From positions 1,653,501 through 1,717,500 of the forward strand of contig NZ_CP121017.1 of assembly GCF_041468085.1 (NCBI RefSeq): 64,000 nt of DNA, written 5' to 3'. The position numbers and the translations under genes are program-made. Below, piece after piece: positions 7,891 to 15,470 of the stretch. Within the stretch, counting starts at the first letter, position 1, and every line of letters begins with the position of its first letter. This DNA comes from Tistrella mobilis (GTDB lineage Bacteria > Pseudomonadota > Alphaproteobacteria > Tistrellales > Tistrellaceae). The notes under the pieces are model-generated. The model saw only the letters and a list, made by a program, of their open reading frames with translations, was not told the origin of the DNA and did not search any database.

Positions 7891-8370
7891 TCAGGCGGTG
7901 GCGCTGATCCGCGAATAGGCGCCGCCGCCGGCGCTGGTCTGGCCATAGCCCTGCTGGCCCGAGGCGCGGCCGCTGGCACCGGCTTCGGCGACGATCTGGG
8001 CGTCCAGCGCGTGCCAGGCTTCCGACAGTGGGCGAAGCAGCCCGATGACGTCGTCGGCGGCCTTGGCGTCGTTGCGCAGATCGATCTGGATCATTCGGTT
8101 GAGCATGAACCGGTAGAGACGCGACAGATTGGCAGCGATTTCGCCACCCTTTTCCAGATCCAGCGTCGCCTGAAGGTGGACGATGATCTCGCCCGCATGA
8201 TTGTTGGCGTCGTGGCGGGCCTTTACGTCACCGCGCTCGATGGCGGCCTTCGCTTCCTGCAGCCAGGTAATGGCACGGTCATAGAGCATCGCCACGCGCT
8301 GCGCGGCACTGGCCGTCATCACCGACTGGATGCGATAGGTCTGGGCGGAGGCGCCGTAGGGATTGCTCAT
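7891..8370 (-). CDS. fliS: Flagellar export chaperone FliS
   Basis: FliS binds the C-terminus of flagellin in the cytoplasm and stops early polymerisation before export. The 159-residue protein begins MSNPYGASAQTYRIQSVMTAS, with the typical YR..V.TAS opening, followed by QRVAMLYDRAITWLQEAKAAIE and LSRLYRFMLNRMIQ, the four-helix bundle of the family. The C-terminal 30 residues (Gly/Ser-rich) extend beyond the usual end. It lies 31 bases downstream of fliD and is probably the last gene of a flaG-fliD-fliS unit. Confidence 0.93.
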   Translation of the reverse strand: MSNPYGASAQTYRIQSVMTASAAQRVAMLYDRAITWLQEAKAAIERGDVKARHDANNHAGEIIVHLQATLDLEKGGEIAANLSRLYRFMLNRMIQIDLRNDAKAADDVIGLLRPLSEAWHALDAQIVAEAGASGRASGQQGYGQTSAGGGAYSRISATA

Positions 8371-8401
8371 CGGCCTATTCCTCGTGTGGCAGGGCCGCGG
8401 A

Positions 8402-10525
8402 TCACTCGTCCGAACTTCCGTTCATGGCATTCACCTGGGCCTTGAGGCTTTCCAGGATGGAGTTCATCTGCGACAGCGATTCTTCCATCCGCAGAAACTT
8501 GGCCGTGATCCGGGTCTTGTACAGGTCGAGGCGGGTTTCCATCCGGGAGATCTGATCCTCCCAGGCGCTGGTCCGGGTCTCGAATGTATCGAGCTCTGCA
8601 GCAATCGTGCCAGTCTTTGACGTGAGCGCCTTGTCGGCCACGTCGTAAAGCTGCGAAGCCACACCCTGGGTGACGTTGAAATTGCTGGTGGTGGTGCCGT
8701 CCGCGCCGGGGCGGAAAAACAGCTTGAGCCCCTTGGCACTGCCTTCCGTTGCGGTCAGCGTGGTACCGCTGACTTGCATGTCGACGCCATCGAGCTTCGC
8801 CGAGGTGATCACCCCACCCGAGACGGTGACTTCGAGATTATAGCCGCCGCTCTTGTAGCCGGTGGTGGATGCAAAGCTCACCAGCGACAGGTCGGCATTG
8901 TCGGTGGTGAAGCGGAAGCTGAGCAGGTTGCGCACATCGTCGAAATTATTGAGCAGCGCCTCATTCAGCTTCGATTCATCGATCTGCAGCGTTTCCTTGT
9001 CGAGCGGATCGGTGAGCGTCGCCGTGGCGGTCAGCGTGATGCCGATCGCCGACAAGGCGGAGAAATCGATGCCCAACCCGTCGACATCGCCATTGATGGC
9101 ATCGCGCAGCGACGAGTTCATGTCCTTGAGGGCGCTGTTGCCGAACAGCGGCCCCGCATCTTCGGCCTTGGTGCCGTCGGCTGCGGTCAGGTTCTGCTCG
9201 TTATAGAACCGGCGCATCTCGTTATAGGCGTCGACGAAGGCGTAAACCTGATCCTTCACGCCGTTCAGATCGCGTTCGACCTGAAGGTTGATCTTGGTAC
9301 CTTCTTCGGCCTGATAAAGATTGATGGTCATGCCGGTGAAGAGGTCGGAGACCGTGTTGCTGCTCCGCTCCACCACCAGATCGTTGTCGACGCCGAGCGA
9401 GGCCATCAGGCCGTCGCTGTCGATGACGCTGAGCTGGCCGCCATTGGTGTCCTTCAGCACCAGTCGCGCACCGCCGCCATCATCCATGATCGAGGCCTCG
9501 ACGCCGATCGCCGCTGCATTGGCGTTGATGGTGGCTGCCAGATCGGAGAGGCTGTCGGTGGTCGTGTCGAAATTGATGGCGACCGACCCCAGACCGGTCG
9601 ACAGCGTGAAGCTGCCGGTCGAGGGCGCGGTCGATACCAGCGACTTGATCGAGGCCGAGTCGTTGGCGAAGCGATGGCTTTCGTAGCGGGACGGATCCTT
9701 AAGGCCGTCGACCGCCATGCGTGCGGTCTGCGCTTCCTGGAGCACATTCGAAAAGGTGGCGCCGCCATCGGCCGAGATCCCGAGCGACGACAGCACACCG
9801 CCGGTCTCGTTGCCGATCTGGATCGGCTCACCCGTCGCATCATTGGTCAGCACCAGATAATTCTGGGTGCCGCCGACCGAAATGATGCTGGCGGTTACGC
9901 CGGTCTTGGTGGTGCCGGTGTTGGCATTGTTGATCTTGTCGCGCAGCGATTGCAGCGAATCCGTGCCGGAGACATTGATCGTGGTCGCGACACCGTCGCC
10001 GTTGACGATATCGAAGCTGCCGGACAGGGAATTGGCCGCCCCGCCGAAGGCCGTGCCGAGATCTGCGGTTTGCGACGATGCCGCCCCGGTCGCGACCTTG
10101 GCCTGGGTCGCCACCCGCAGCACCTCGATCGAGCGCACGCCGACCTCGGCCTGATTGGTGGCCGAGATGCTGACCAGATTGGCAGCACTGGAGGCAGTGC
10201 CACCGTCGAGCCGCGAGGTCTGCAGGAAGATATTCTTGGTCTCGAAAGCGTTGCCGCTCTTGTCGTAGGTCACCTTGCCGCGCAGACCGTCAACCGCGGT
10301 GCGGAAGTTCTGCATCAGCGTCTGGTATTCCTTGAGCGCGGCGACCTGTTTGTCGACCGTCTCGACCTTGGTCTCCAGCCGGTCGATCGGCACGCGCTTG
10401 GCGGCAACGAGCGCCTCGACCGCCGCATCCGTGTCGATACCGCTGTTCGACAGGCCGGTCACGGTGAGGCGGCCGTTCGAATCCGTCGTCAGCTTGTAGC
10501 TGGAACTTACCGAACTGGTCGACAT
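8402..10525 (-). CDS. fliD: Flagellar filament cap protein FliD
   Basis: FliD (HAP2) forms the pentameric cap under which flagellin subunits fold at the filament tip. The N-terminal region (LSNSGIDTDAAVEALVAAKRVPIDRLE, in part) and the C-terminal coiled coil (WEDQISRMETRLDLYKTRI, then FLRMEESLSQMNSILESLKAQ) are the conserved helical ends. The middle is Ser/Thr/Gly-rich surface domain. At 707 residues it is longer than many FliD proteins, with the extra length in the variable middle. It lies between flaG and fliS on the minus strand, downstream of the flagellins. Confidence 0.93.
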   Translation of the reverse strand: MSTSSVSSSYKLTTDSNGRLTVTGLSNSGIDTDAAVEALVAAKRVPIDRLETKVETVDKQVAALKEYQTLMQNFRTAVDGLRGKVTYDKSGNAFETKNIFLQTSRLDGGTASSAANLVSISATNQAEVGVRSIEVLRVATQAKVATGAASSQTADLGTAFGGAANSLSGSFDIVNGDGVATTINVSGTDSLQSLRDKINNANTGTTKTGVTASIISVGGTQNYLVLTNDATGEPIQIGNETGGVLSSLGISADGGATFSNVLQEAQTARMAVDGLKDPSRYESHRFANDSASIKSLVSTAPSTGSFTLSTGLGSVAINFDTTTDSLSDLAATINANAAAIGVEASIMDDGGGARLVLKDTNGGQLSVIDSDGLMASLGVDNDLVVERSSNTVSDLFTGMTINLYQAEEGTKINLQVERDLNGVKDQVYAFVDAYNEMRRFYNEQNLTAADGTKAEDAGPLFGNSALKDMNSSLRDAINGDVDGLGIDFSALSAIGITLTATATLTDPLDKETLQIDESKLNEALLNNFDDVRNLLSFRFTTDNADLSLVSFASTTGYKSGGYNLEVTVSGGVITSAKLDGVDMQVSGTTLTATEGSAKGLKLFFRPGADGTTTSNFNVTQGVASQLYDVADKALTSKTGTIAAELDTFETRTSAWEDQISRMETRLDLYKTRITAKFLRMEESLSQMNSILESLKAQVNAMNGSSDE

Positions 10526-10606
10526 GGGCCTTGCCTCTTCGCAGGTCTGAGACGGGCAGCCGGCCTGAACCGGCGGCCGGGCGTCGGCGGAACCGACCGG
10601 GACAGT

Positions 10607-11029
10607 TTACAACGTCCGGTCGACGACGGCACCGACCATCTCACGCAACGCCGCGATCATACGCAGCGTCTTCTCGGGCGGCAGCTGTTCAACCACTTCA
10701 CCCGTGTTCCGGTCGACGATGCGGCCGACCACGTCGCCGGTATTGGTATCGATATCGAGTGCCAGCTTGACCTGACTGGCCATACCACCCAGGTCGATGC
10801 CCTGTTCGCGCAGAGCTTTGGCGAGAGCCTCGGCCGCCTTGTTGCCACTGCTCTGATCGTCGGTCTGGGTAAGGTCGACCCGCCGGAACGGCTCTATTGT
10901 CGCGGCACGAGCATAACCCGCTGCTGCAGCCGCCTCGCCACCGCCACCGCCCCCGGACCGGGCATTGGCTGCCGGCCGGTCGGTCACGGTCTGAACGTAA
11001 GTGTTTCCGCGTACCGATGCGATGTCCAT
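10607..11029 (-). CDS. flaG: FlaG-family flagellar protein
   Basis: This 140-residue protein starts at MDIASVRG. The start at 11029 is chosen for its GGAGGGG ribosome site; a longer frame begins at 11143 without one. The N-terminal two thirds are disordered and rich in Gly and Ala. The C-terminal LALDIDTNTGDVVGRIVDR and TGEVVEQLPPEKTLRMIAAL match the FlaG domain, where this beta hairpin and helix precede the end. FlaG proteins influence filament length in other bacteria. Its place between flagellin and fliD is the usual one. Confidence 0.85.
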   Translation of the reverse strand: MDIASVRGNTYVQTVTDRPAANARSGGGGGGEAAAAAGYARAATIEPFRRVDLTQTDDQSSGNKAAEALAKALREQGIDLGGMASQVKLALDIDTNTGDVVGRIVDRNTGEVVEQLPPEKTLRMIAALREMVGAVVDRTL

Positions 11030-11224
11030 TGTCCCCTCCATGGCCGCCGCAGTCCCTTGCCCTGACGCGGCTGCTGAGGATGCCTTGACGGCTTGCTGTA
11101 CATGTCGGGTCGAGGCGGACGGCACGGGATGGAGATTACGCAAAAGCGGACGGCAGCGCCGAACTGGCCCCGCCGCCCGTCAGGTGCGATCTCTCGGATC
11201 GTGCCACCGTAATGGAAAGGCGAC

Positions 11225-11257
11225 GGAACCGCCGGGCCATCAGGCACCGGCGGTTCC
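11225..11257 (-). terminator. Hairpin after flagellin 1
   Basis: GGAACCGCCGG and CCGGCGGTTCC form a perfect 11-base stem with an 11-base loop, starting 10 bases after the flagellin stop. The following minus-strand sequence (GTCGCCTTTCC) has only a short T run, so termination may be partial, allowing some read-through into flaG-fliD-fliS. Confidence 0.6.
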
Positions 11258-11267
11258 GGAAGGGCCG

Positions 11268-12431
11268 TCAGGACAGCAGCTTGAGCAGGTTCTGAGGCAT
11301 CTGGTTGGCCTGGGCGAGCATCGACACGCCGGCCTGCATCAGGATCTGCTTCGAGGTGAACGAGGTCATCTCGGACGCGATGTCGAGGTCGAGCAGCTCG
11401 GACCGTGCGGCCTCGCTGTTCTCAATGCTCGACGCCAGGTTGGCGGCGGCGAATTCCAGCCGGTTCTGGTTCGCACCGATACCGGCGCGACGCTCGTTGA
11501 CCTCGTCGATGGCCGTCGCGATGTTGTCGATCGCCGTCTCGGCATTGGCGCGGGTGTCGAGCGTGTCGGCGGCAAGGCCGGCCGACAGGGCAGCGACTGC
11601 GGCGCTGTCGAGGGTGAAGGCCATGTCGTCTTCGGCCGCCGTCGTCCCCGTACCGATCTTGTAGGTAAAGGTGGTCGAGGCGTTGTTGGCGACGGTCGCG
11701 GCGAAGGTGTTGTTCGCCGTGATGTCGGTCGCCGGGTCGAAGTCGGAGGTCAGCGTCAGGGTCAGGCCGAATTCATCGAACCGGACATCCTGAGTCGAGC
11801 CGGCCGTCGGGGCCGCGGTCACCTGCTCCGAGGTCTGGGCAACACCGGTGGTGGTGTTGGTGACCGTGAAGCGGCTGGTGGTGCTGTCGAAGGCGATGCT
11901 GAACTGGTCGGCGTTCGACACGCCGGCCGCATTGTTGTCGAAGGTGATCGCGCCGAAACCGTCAGCCGATTCGATATCGGTGCCGATGGTGCCTGCGGTC
12001 ACGGTCTGCGAACCGTTGATCAGCTTCTGGCCGTTGAACTCGGTATCACCGGCAATACGGTCGATTTCCGTCCGCAGCTGGGTGAATTCGTCGTTCAGGT
12101 AGACACGCTCGGCGTCGGAGACCTGATCCGAGGCCGCCTGGGTGGCCAGGGTCTTCATCCGGGTCAGAACGTCGCTGATGCTCGACAGCGCACCGTCGGC
12201 GATCTGGAGCATCGAGCCGGCCTGACCGGCGTTGACGCTGGCCTGACGCAGTGCCGCAGTCTCGGATTCGAGACGCTTGCCGATGGCGAGCGAGGCGGCG
12301 TCGTCACGGCCCGACAGCACGCGGGTACCGGCCGACAGCTTGGCGAGCGACCGGGTGGCGTCGCTGTCGCTGTCCTTCAGGTAACGGTACGCGACGTTGG
12401 CCGAATAGTTGGAGGCAATGGTCATAGCCAT
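11268..12431 (-). CDS. fliC: Flagellin 1
   Basis: This is a filament subunit of 387 residues. The start at 12431 (MAMTIASNYSANVAYRYL) has an AGGAG ribosome site, while the longer open frame upstream covers the promoter. The N-terminal D0/D1 helices (SLAKLSAGTRVLSGRDDAAS, VSDAERVYLNDEF) and the C-terminal D1/D0 helices (RAGIGANQNRLEFAAANLAS, SMLAQANQMPQNLLKLLS) are typical, with a Thr-rich surface domain between. About 90% of residues are identical to flagellin 2. Only one lysine (YKIGTG) falls in the surface region. It has its own sigma-54 promoter, palindromic upstream sites and a structured leader with GGA loops. Confidence 0.95.
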   Translation of the reverse strand: MAMTIASNYSANVAYRYLKDSDSDATRSLAKLSAGTRVLSGRDDAASLAIGKRLESETAALRQASVNAGQAGSMLQIADGALSSISDVLTRMKTLATQAASDQVSDAERVYLNDEFTQLRTEIDRIAGDTEFNGQKLINGSQTVTAGTIGTDIESADGFGAITFDNNAAGVSNADQFSIAFDSTTSRFTVTNTTTGVAQTSEQVTAAPTAGSTQDVRFDEFGLTLTLTSDFDPATDITANNTFAATVANNASTTFTYKIGTGTTAAEDDMAFTLDSAAVAALSAGLAADTLDTRANAETAIDNIATAIDEVNERRAGIGANQNRLEFAAANLASSIENSEAARSELLDLDIASEMTSFTSKQILMQAGVSMLAQANQMPQNLLKLLS

Positions 12432-12460
12432 GGTACGGTCTCCTACTTGGAACCGATGGC

Positions 12461-12497
12461 GCGGGCATCCACCCGCTGATGCCGACATCCTGTCGGC
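12461..12497 (-). promoter_or_regulatory. Two GGA-loop hairpins in the flagellin 1 leader (candidate CsrA sites)
   Basis: On the transcript strand, GCCGACA-GGA-TGTCGGC (12497-12481) is a perfect 7-base stem with GGA as the loop; its ACAGGATGT is very close to the known CsrA-preferred sequence. GCGGG-TGGATG-CCCGC (12476-12461) is a second stem with GGA in the loop. The ribosome site itself (TAGGAGACC) supplies a third GGA. The leader is about 91 bases if transcription starts at the predicted 12522. Confidence 0.6.
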
Positions 12498-12532
12498 AGC
12501 ACGTCCTTCCTGGTCGTGCCTGTGGATGAGTA

Positions 12533-12548
12533 TGCAATGGCGGTGCCA
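12533..12548 (-). promoter_or_regulatory. Sigma-54 promoter of flagellin 1
   Basis: The minus strand reads TGGCACCGCCATTGCA, an essentially perfect -24/-12 element with GG-N10-GC. The predicted transcription start is 12522, 91 bases before the start codon. Confidence 0.88.
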
Positions 12549-12596
12549 GAGACGCAAGCCCCTGAAATACCGTGAGGCAGCCTGTCGCAGGCAAAG

Positions 12597-12682
12597 AAAA
12601 CCCGGCAAATTTTGCCGGGTTTTGGCGTCTCGGCCCGGCAAATTTTGCCGGATGACGACGCGAATGGGCCATTTTTGCCGGG
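12597..12682. promoter_or_regulatory. FlbD/ftr-like palindromes upstream of flagellin 1
   Basis: CCGGCAAATTTTGCCGG occurs twice (12602-12618 and 12635-12651), 33 bases apart, about three helical turns. A third right half TTTTTGCCGG lies at 12672-12681, 30 bases further. They stand about 80-150 bases before the predicted start, where FlbD sites lie in Caulobacter flagellar promoters. The first copy is extended by AAAA and TTTT to 13-base arms and could also be a bidirectional terminator for flagellin 2. The remaining sequence to 12826 shows GC-rich imperfect inverted repeats (such as GGCCGCGATGGCGGCC) but no gene. Confidence 0.65.
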
Positions 12683-12826
12683 CAGAACCGCCTGCCGGAT
12701 CAAACGACTGCGGGGCGGCCCGACTCCCTTTGTGGCGCCCCAGAGGGGAAATGCCGCGGCGGGACGGGGCCGCCCCGGAGGACGGTCCTGGAGCGGAAGA
12801 GGGGGCCGCGATGGCGGCCGCCCTGA

Positions 12827-13990
12827 TCAGCCCAGCAGCTTGAGCAGGTTCTGCGGCATCTGGTTGGCCTGGGCGAGCATGGACACGCCGGCCTGCTGCA
12901 GGATCTGCTTCGAGGTGAACGAGGTCATCTCGGACGCGATGTCGAGGTCGAGCAGTTCCGACCGGGCCGCTTCGCTGTTCTCGATGCTCGACGCCAGGTT
13001 CGCGGCGGCGAATTCCAGCCGGTTCTGATTGGCACCGATACCGGCGCGGCGCTCGTTGATCTCGTCGATCGCGTCGGCGACGTTGTCGATCGCGGTTTCG
13101 GCATTCGCCCGGGTGTCGAGCGTGTCGGCAGCCAGGCCGGCCGAGAGCGAGGCGACGGCGGCGCTTTCGATCGTGAACTCCAGATCGTCTTCGGTCGCGT
13201 TGGTGCCGGTGCCGATCTTGTAGCTGAAGGTCGCCGAGGCGGTGTTGGCGATCGTCACGTCGAAGGTGTTGTTCGCCGTGATGTCGGTCGCCGGGTCGAA
13301 GTCGGAGGTCAGCGTCAGGGTCAGGCCGAACTGGTCGAACCGGACATCCTGGGTCGTGCCGGCTGCGGGGGCCGCGGTCACCTGCTCCGAGGTCTGGGCA
13401 ACACCGGTGGTGGTGTTGGTGACCGTGAAGCGGCTGGTGGTGCTGTCGAAGGCGATGGTGAACTGGTCGGCGTTCGACGTATTCGCGGCGTTGCTGTCGA
13501 AGGTGATCGCCGAGAAACCGTCGGCCGCCTCGATATCGGTGCCGATCGTGCCCGCGGTCACGGTCTGCGAGCCGTTGATCAGCTTCTGACCGTTGAAGTC
13601 GGTGTCGGCCGCGATCCGGTCGATTTCGGTGCGCAGCTGGCCGAATTCGTCGTTCAGATACACACGCTCGGCATCCGAGACCTGATCCGACGCCGCCTGG
13701 GTGGCAAGCGTCTTCATCCGGGTCAGGATGTCGCTGATGCTGGAGAGCGCACCGTCGGCGATCTGGAGCATCGAGCCGGCCTGACCGGCGTTGACGCTGG
13801 CCTGACGCAGGGCTGCGGTTTCGGCTTCCAGTCGCTTGCCGATGGCGAGCGAGGCGGCATCGTCACGGCCCGACAGCACGCGCGTGCCGGCCGAGAGCTT
13901 GGCGAGTGAACGGGTGGCGTCGCTGTCGCTCTCGCGCAAATGGCGGTGCGCGACGTTCGCGGCGTAGTTCGAATTGATCGTCAGCGCCAT
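12827..13990 (-). CDS. fliC: Flagellin 2
   Basis: This 387-residue flagellin starts at MALTINSNYAANVAHRHL (13990, ribosome site GGAGAG). It is a tandem copy of flagellin 1: the lengths are identical and 39 positions differ by my hand count, clustered in the first 20 residues and the surface domain (ANTSNADQF, TASATFSYKIG). The D0/D1 helices are nearly unchanged. Seven lysines in all, one in the surface domain. It has its own sigma-54 promoter, upstream palindromes and leader hairpin, so the two copies can be expressed independently. Which is the major filament protein cannot be told. Confidence 0.95.
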   Translation of the reverse strand: MALTINSNYAANVAHRHLRESDSDATRSLAKLSAGTRVLSGRDDAASLAIGKRLEAETAALRQASVNAGQAGSMLQIADGALSSISDILTRMKTLATQAASDQVSDAERVYLNDEFGQLRTEIDRIAADTDFNGQKLINGSQTVTAGTIGTDIEAADGFSAITFDSNAANTSNADQFTIAFDSTTSRFTVTNTTTGVAQTSEQVTAAPAAGTTQDVRFDQFGLTLTLTSDFDPATDITANNTFDVTIANTASATFSYKIGTGTNATEDDLEFTIESAAVASLSAGLAADTLDTRANAETAIDNVADAIDEINERRAGIGANQNRLEFAAANLASSIENSEAARSELLDLDIASEMTSFTSKQILQQAGVSMLAQANQMPQNLLKLLG

Positions 13991-14055
13991 GACTTGGTCT
14001 CTCCGATACTTGCGCTTCCGGTGGCTTTGGAGCGTTCCATCGCGCCAACCCGAGC

Positions 14056-14070
14056 GGCCAATCCCTGGCC
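14056..14070 (-). promoter_or_regulatory. GGA-loop hairpin in the flagellin 2 leader (candidate CsrA site)
   Basis: On the transcript strand GGCCA-GGGAT-TGGCC forms a 5-base stem with GGGAT in the loop, beginning about 26 bases after the predicted transcription start, the same position as the first hairpin in the flagellin 1 leader. Further GGA triplets follow (ATGGAAC, CCGGAAG), including one in the ribosome site (CGGAGAG). Confidence 0.5.
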
Positions 14071-14106
14071 CGGCCCGCACGGCACGATCTGATCGGGGAC
14101 GCTTAT

Positions 14107-14122
14107 TGCACGGGGTGTGCCA
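14107..14122 (-). promoter_or_regulatory. Sigma-54 promoter of flagellin 2
   Basis: The minus strand reads TGGCACACCCCGTGCA, with GG-N10-GC spacing. The predicted transcription start is near 14096, giving a leader of about 106 bases. An AT-rich tract (14125-14160) lies just upstream. Confidence 0.82.
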
Positions 14123-14197
14123 AGTCCAAAAAAGAAATGAAAACAATAAGTTATATGGAATGACCTGCCGCATCTGCGGACCGTGCGGAGATTCCGA

Positions 14198-14240
14198 CCC
14201 GGCAGTTTCCGCCAGGGCGGGCGGCAGAAACTGCCGATCG
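14198..14240. promoter_or_regulatory. FlbD/ftr-like palindromes upstream of flagellin 2
   Basis: CGGCAGAAACTGCCG (14222-14236) is a perfect palindrome with 6-base arms, and an imperfect copy, CCCGGCAGTTTCCGCC, starts at 14198, with its GGCAG 22 bases away. They lie about 100-135 bases upstream of the predicted start. The core matches the palindrome between flgI and fliX. Confidence 0.6.
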
Positions 14241-14316
14241 GCAGGCTCGCATCACCGGAAGGGCGGGGGTAATCTCGTCGCCGTCCCGACACTATCTGCC
14301 GATCCGGAGGAGCGCC

Positions 14317-14799
14317 ATGGCCGGACCCGAAATGGTCGAATACGAGGATGCATCGCCCGAGGTGCGGGCGGTTTATGACGACATCATGCAGACCCGTCGC
14401 GTCGACCGGCTGAACAATTTCTGGAAGGTGATCGCGGTCCACCCGCCGACCCTGAAGCGGACCTGGGAGAGCCTGAAGGAGGTGATGGCGCCGGGGGCGC
14501 TGGATCCCATGGTCAAGGAGCTGATCTTCACCGCCGTCAGCGCCACCAATGGCTGCGCCTATTGTGTGACCAGCCATGGTGGAGCGGCGGCCAGGGCCGG
14601 CGCCAGTCCTGAGATGATTCGCGAAATGCTGGCCGTGGTCGGCATGGCCAACGAGACGAACCGCCTGGTCTTCGGCTATCAGGTGCCGATGGACGAGCCG
14701 CCGGCCATGGCCGCCGAAACGGATGCGGCCGACGCTGCGAAGCGCCGGCCGCGGTCAGCTCAGGTCAGGGCACGTCGGGCGGGCCGCGATCAGCGATAG
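14317..14799 (+). CDS. Carboxymuconolactone decarboxylase-family (AhpD-like) protein
   Basis: This 160-residue protein has a CxxC-xxH active-site pattern in NGCAYCVTSHGGAAARAG (about residues 86-103) and PMVKELIFTAVSATNG before it, typical of peroxidase-related AhpD/CMD proteins that reduce peroxides through cysteines. The ribosome site is GGAGG. It is divergent from flagellin 2 and sits inside the flagellar-cellulose region without an obvious link. The basic tail after residue 140 (KRRPRSAQVRARR) overlaps the end of bcsN by 10 bases and may be poorly conserved. It is a different subtype from the gene at 7235-7714. Confidence 0.82.
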   Translation: MAGPEMVEYEDASPEVRAVYDDIMQTRRVDRLNNFWKVIAVHPPTLKRTWESLKEVMAPGALDPMVKELIFTAVSATNGCAYCVTSHGGAAARAGASPEMIREMLAVVGMANETNRLVFGYQVPMDEPPAMAAETDAADAAKRRPRSAQVRARRAGRDQR

Positions 14800-15470
14800 C
14801 CGTAGCCGACCACACCGGTCTCGGGGCGGATCTGCAGGGTGTCGTAGCCGTCGAGCAGCGCCTCGGGGCCGAGAACCGGGTCGCAGGCCCGGAAGATGAT
14901 GTCGAAGCCTTCGATATGGCGCGGCAGCATGCCGCGCTCATCCTGCAGCCGTTGCCAGGTGAGGACGCAGGTGACGCCCAGCGGCCGGCGCGCCACGGCG
15001 AAACCGTAGCGTCCATAGGCATTGCGGCGCGGTACGGCCGAGATCTGCGGCTCCAGCCCCGGGAATTCCTTCGCCAGCAACACCCTGAGCTTTTCCTGGG
15101 TGAACCGGTCGCGGGGCGCATTCACCGGCAGATCGGCGATCGACCACAGACTGTCGGTGCGCACCAGCCAGAGGTCGGCCTCCAGCCGGTTCTGTCCCGC
15201 TTCTACCGAGCGGTTGGGCAGGATCGACACCTGCTTCAGTTCGGCCCCGTTCTTCGATTTCGTCTGGGTGACGATCAGCGGATCAGGGGCTGCCGCCAGC
15301 CGGGCCAGCGCTTCCAGCGGGCCGAGGCGGGTTGAACCCGCCTCTTCCGCAAGCGCCGTCGGCTCGGGACCCGCACGTTCATAGGTGCAGCCGCCAAGGG
15401 CGAGGAGGCCGATGGCCGCGGCGACGAGGCCGGGGACGAGAGACCGGCGCATCCGGGTCATCTGGCTCAC
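14790..15470 (-). CDS. bcsN: Cellulose biosynthesis protein BcsN (lipoprotein)
   Basis: A 226-residue protein with an N-terminal signal ending in the lipobox LALGGC (cysteine near residue 28), so probably anchored to the outer membrane or facing the periplasm. The pattern LPNRSVEAGQNRLEADLWL and the C-terminal GMLPRHIEGFDIIFRACDP match BcsN proteins of alphaproteobacterial (type III) cellulose operons; their exact role is not established. The start is a GTG whose GTGA overlaps the bcsK stop codon, indicating translational coupling; an in-frame ATG follows three codons later. It is the last gene of the cellulose operon. Confidence 0.8.
   Translation of the reverse strand: MSQMTRMRRSLVPGLVAAAIGLLALGGCTYERAGPEPTALAEEAGSTRLGPLEALARLAAAPDPLIVTQTKSKNGAELKQVSILPNRSVEAGQNRLEADLWLVRTDSLWSIADLPVNAPRDRFTQEKLRVLLAKEFPGLEPQISAVPRRNAYGRYGFAVARRPLGVTCVLTWQRLQDERGMLPRHIEGFDIIFRACDPVLGPEALLDGYDTLQIRPETGVVGYGYR

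Noticed and set aside
8774-11065. 763-codon open frame on the plus strand
   Set aside because: It is antisense to fliD and flaG; the product is rich in Arg, Gly and Asp without recognisable domains.
11225-12600. Repeated DNA at the two flagellins as a possible mobile element
   Set aside because: The repetition is just a tandem gene duplication of equal length; no transposase, terminal repeats or target duplication are seen.
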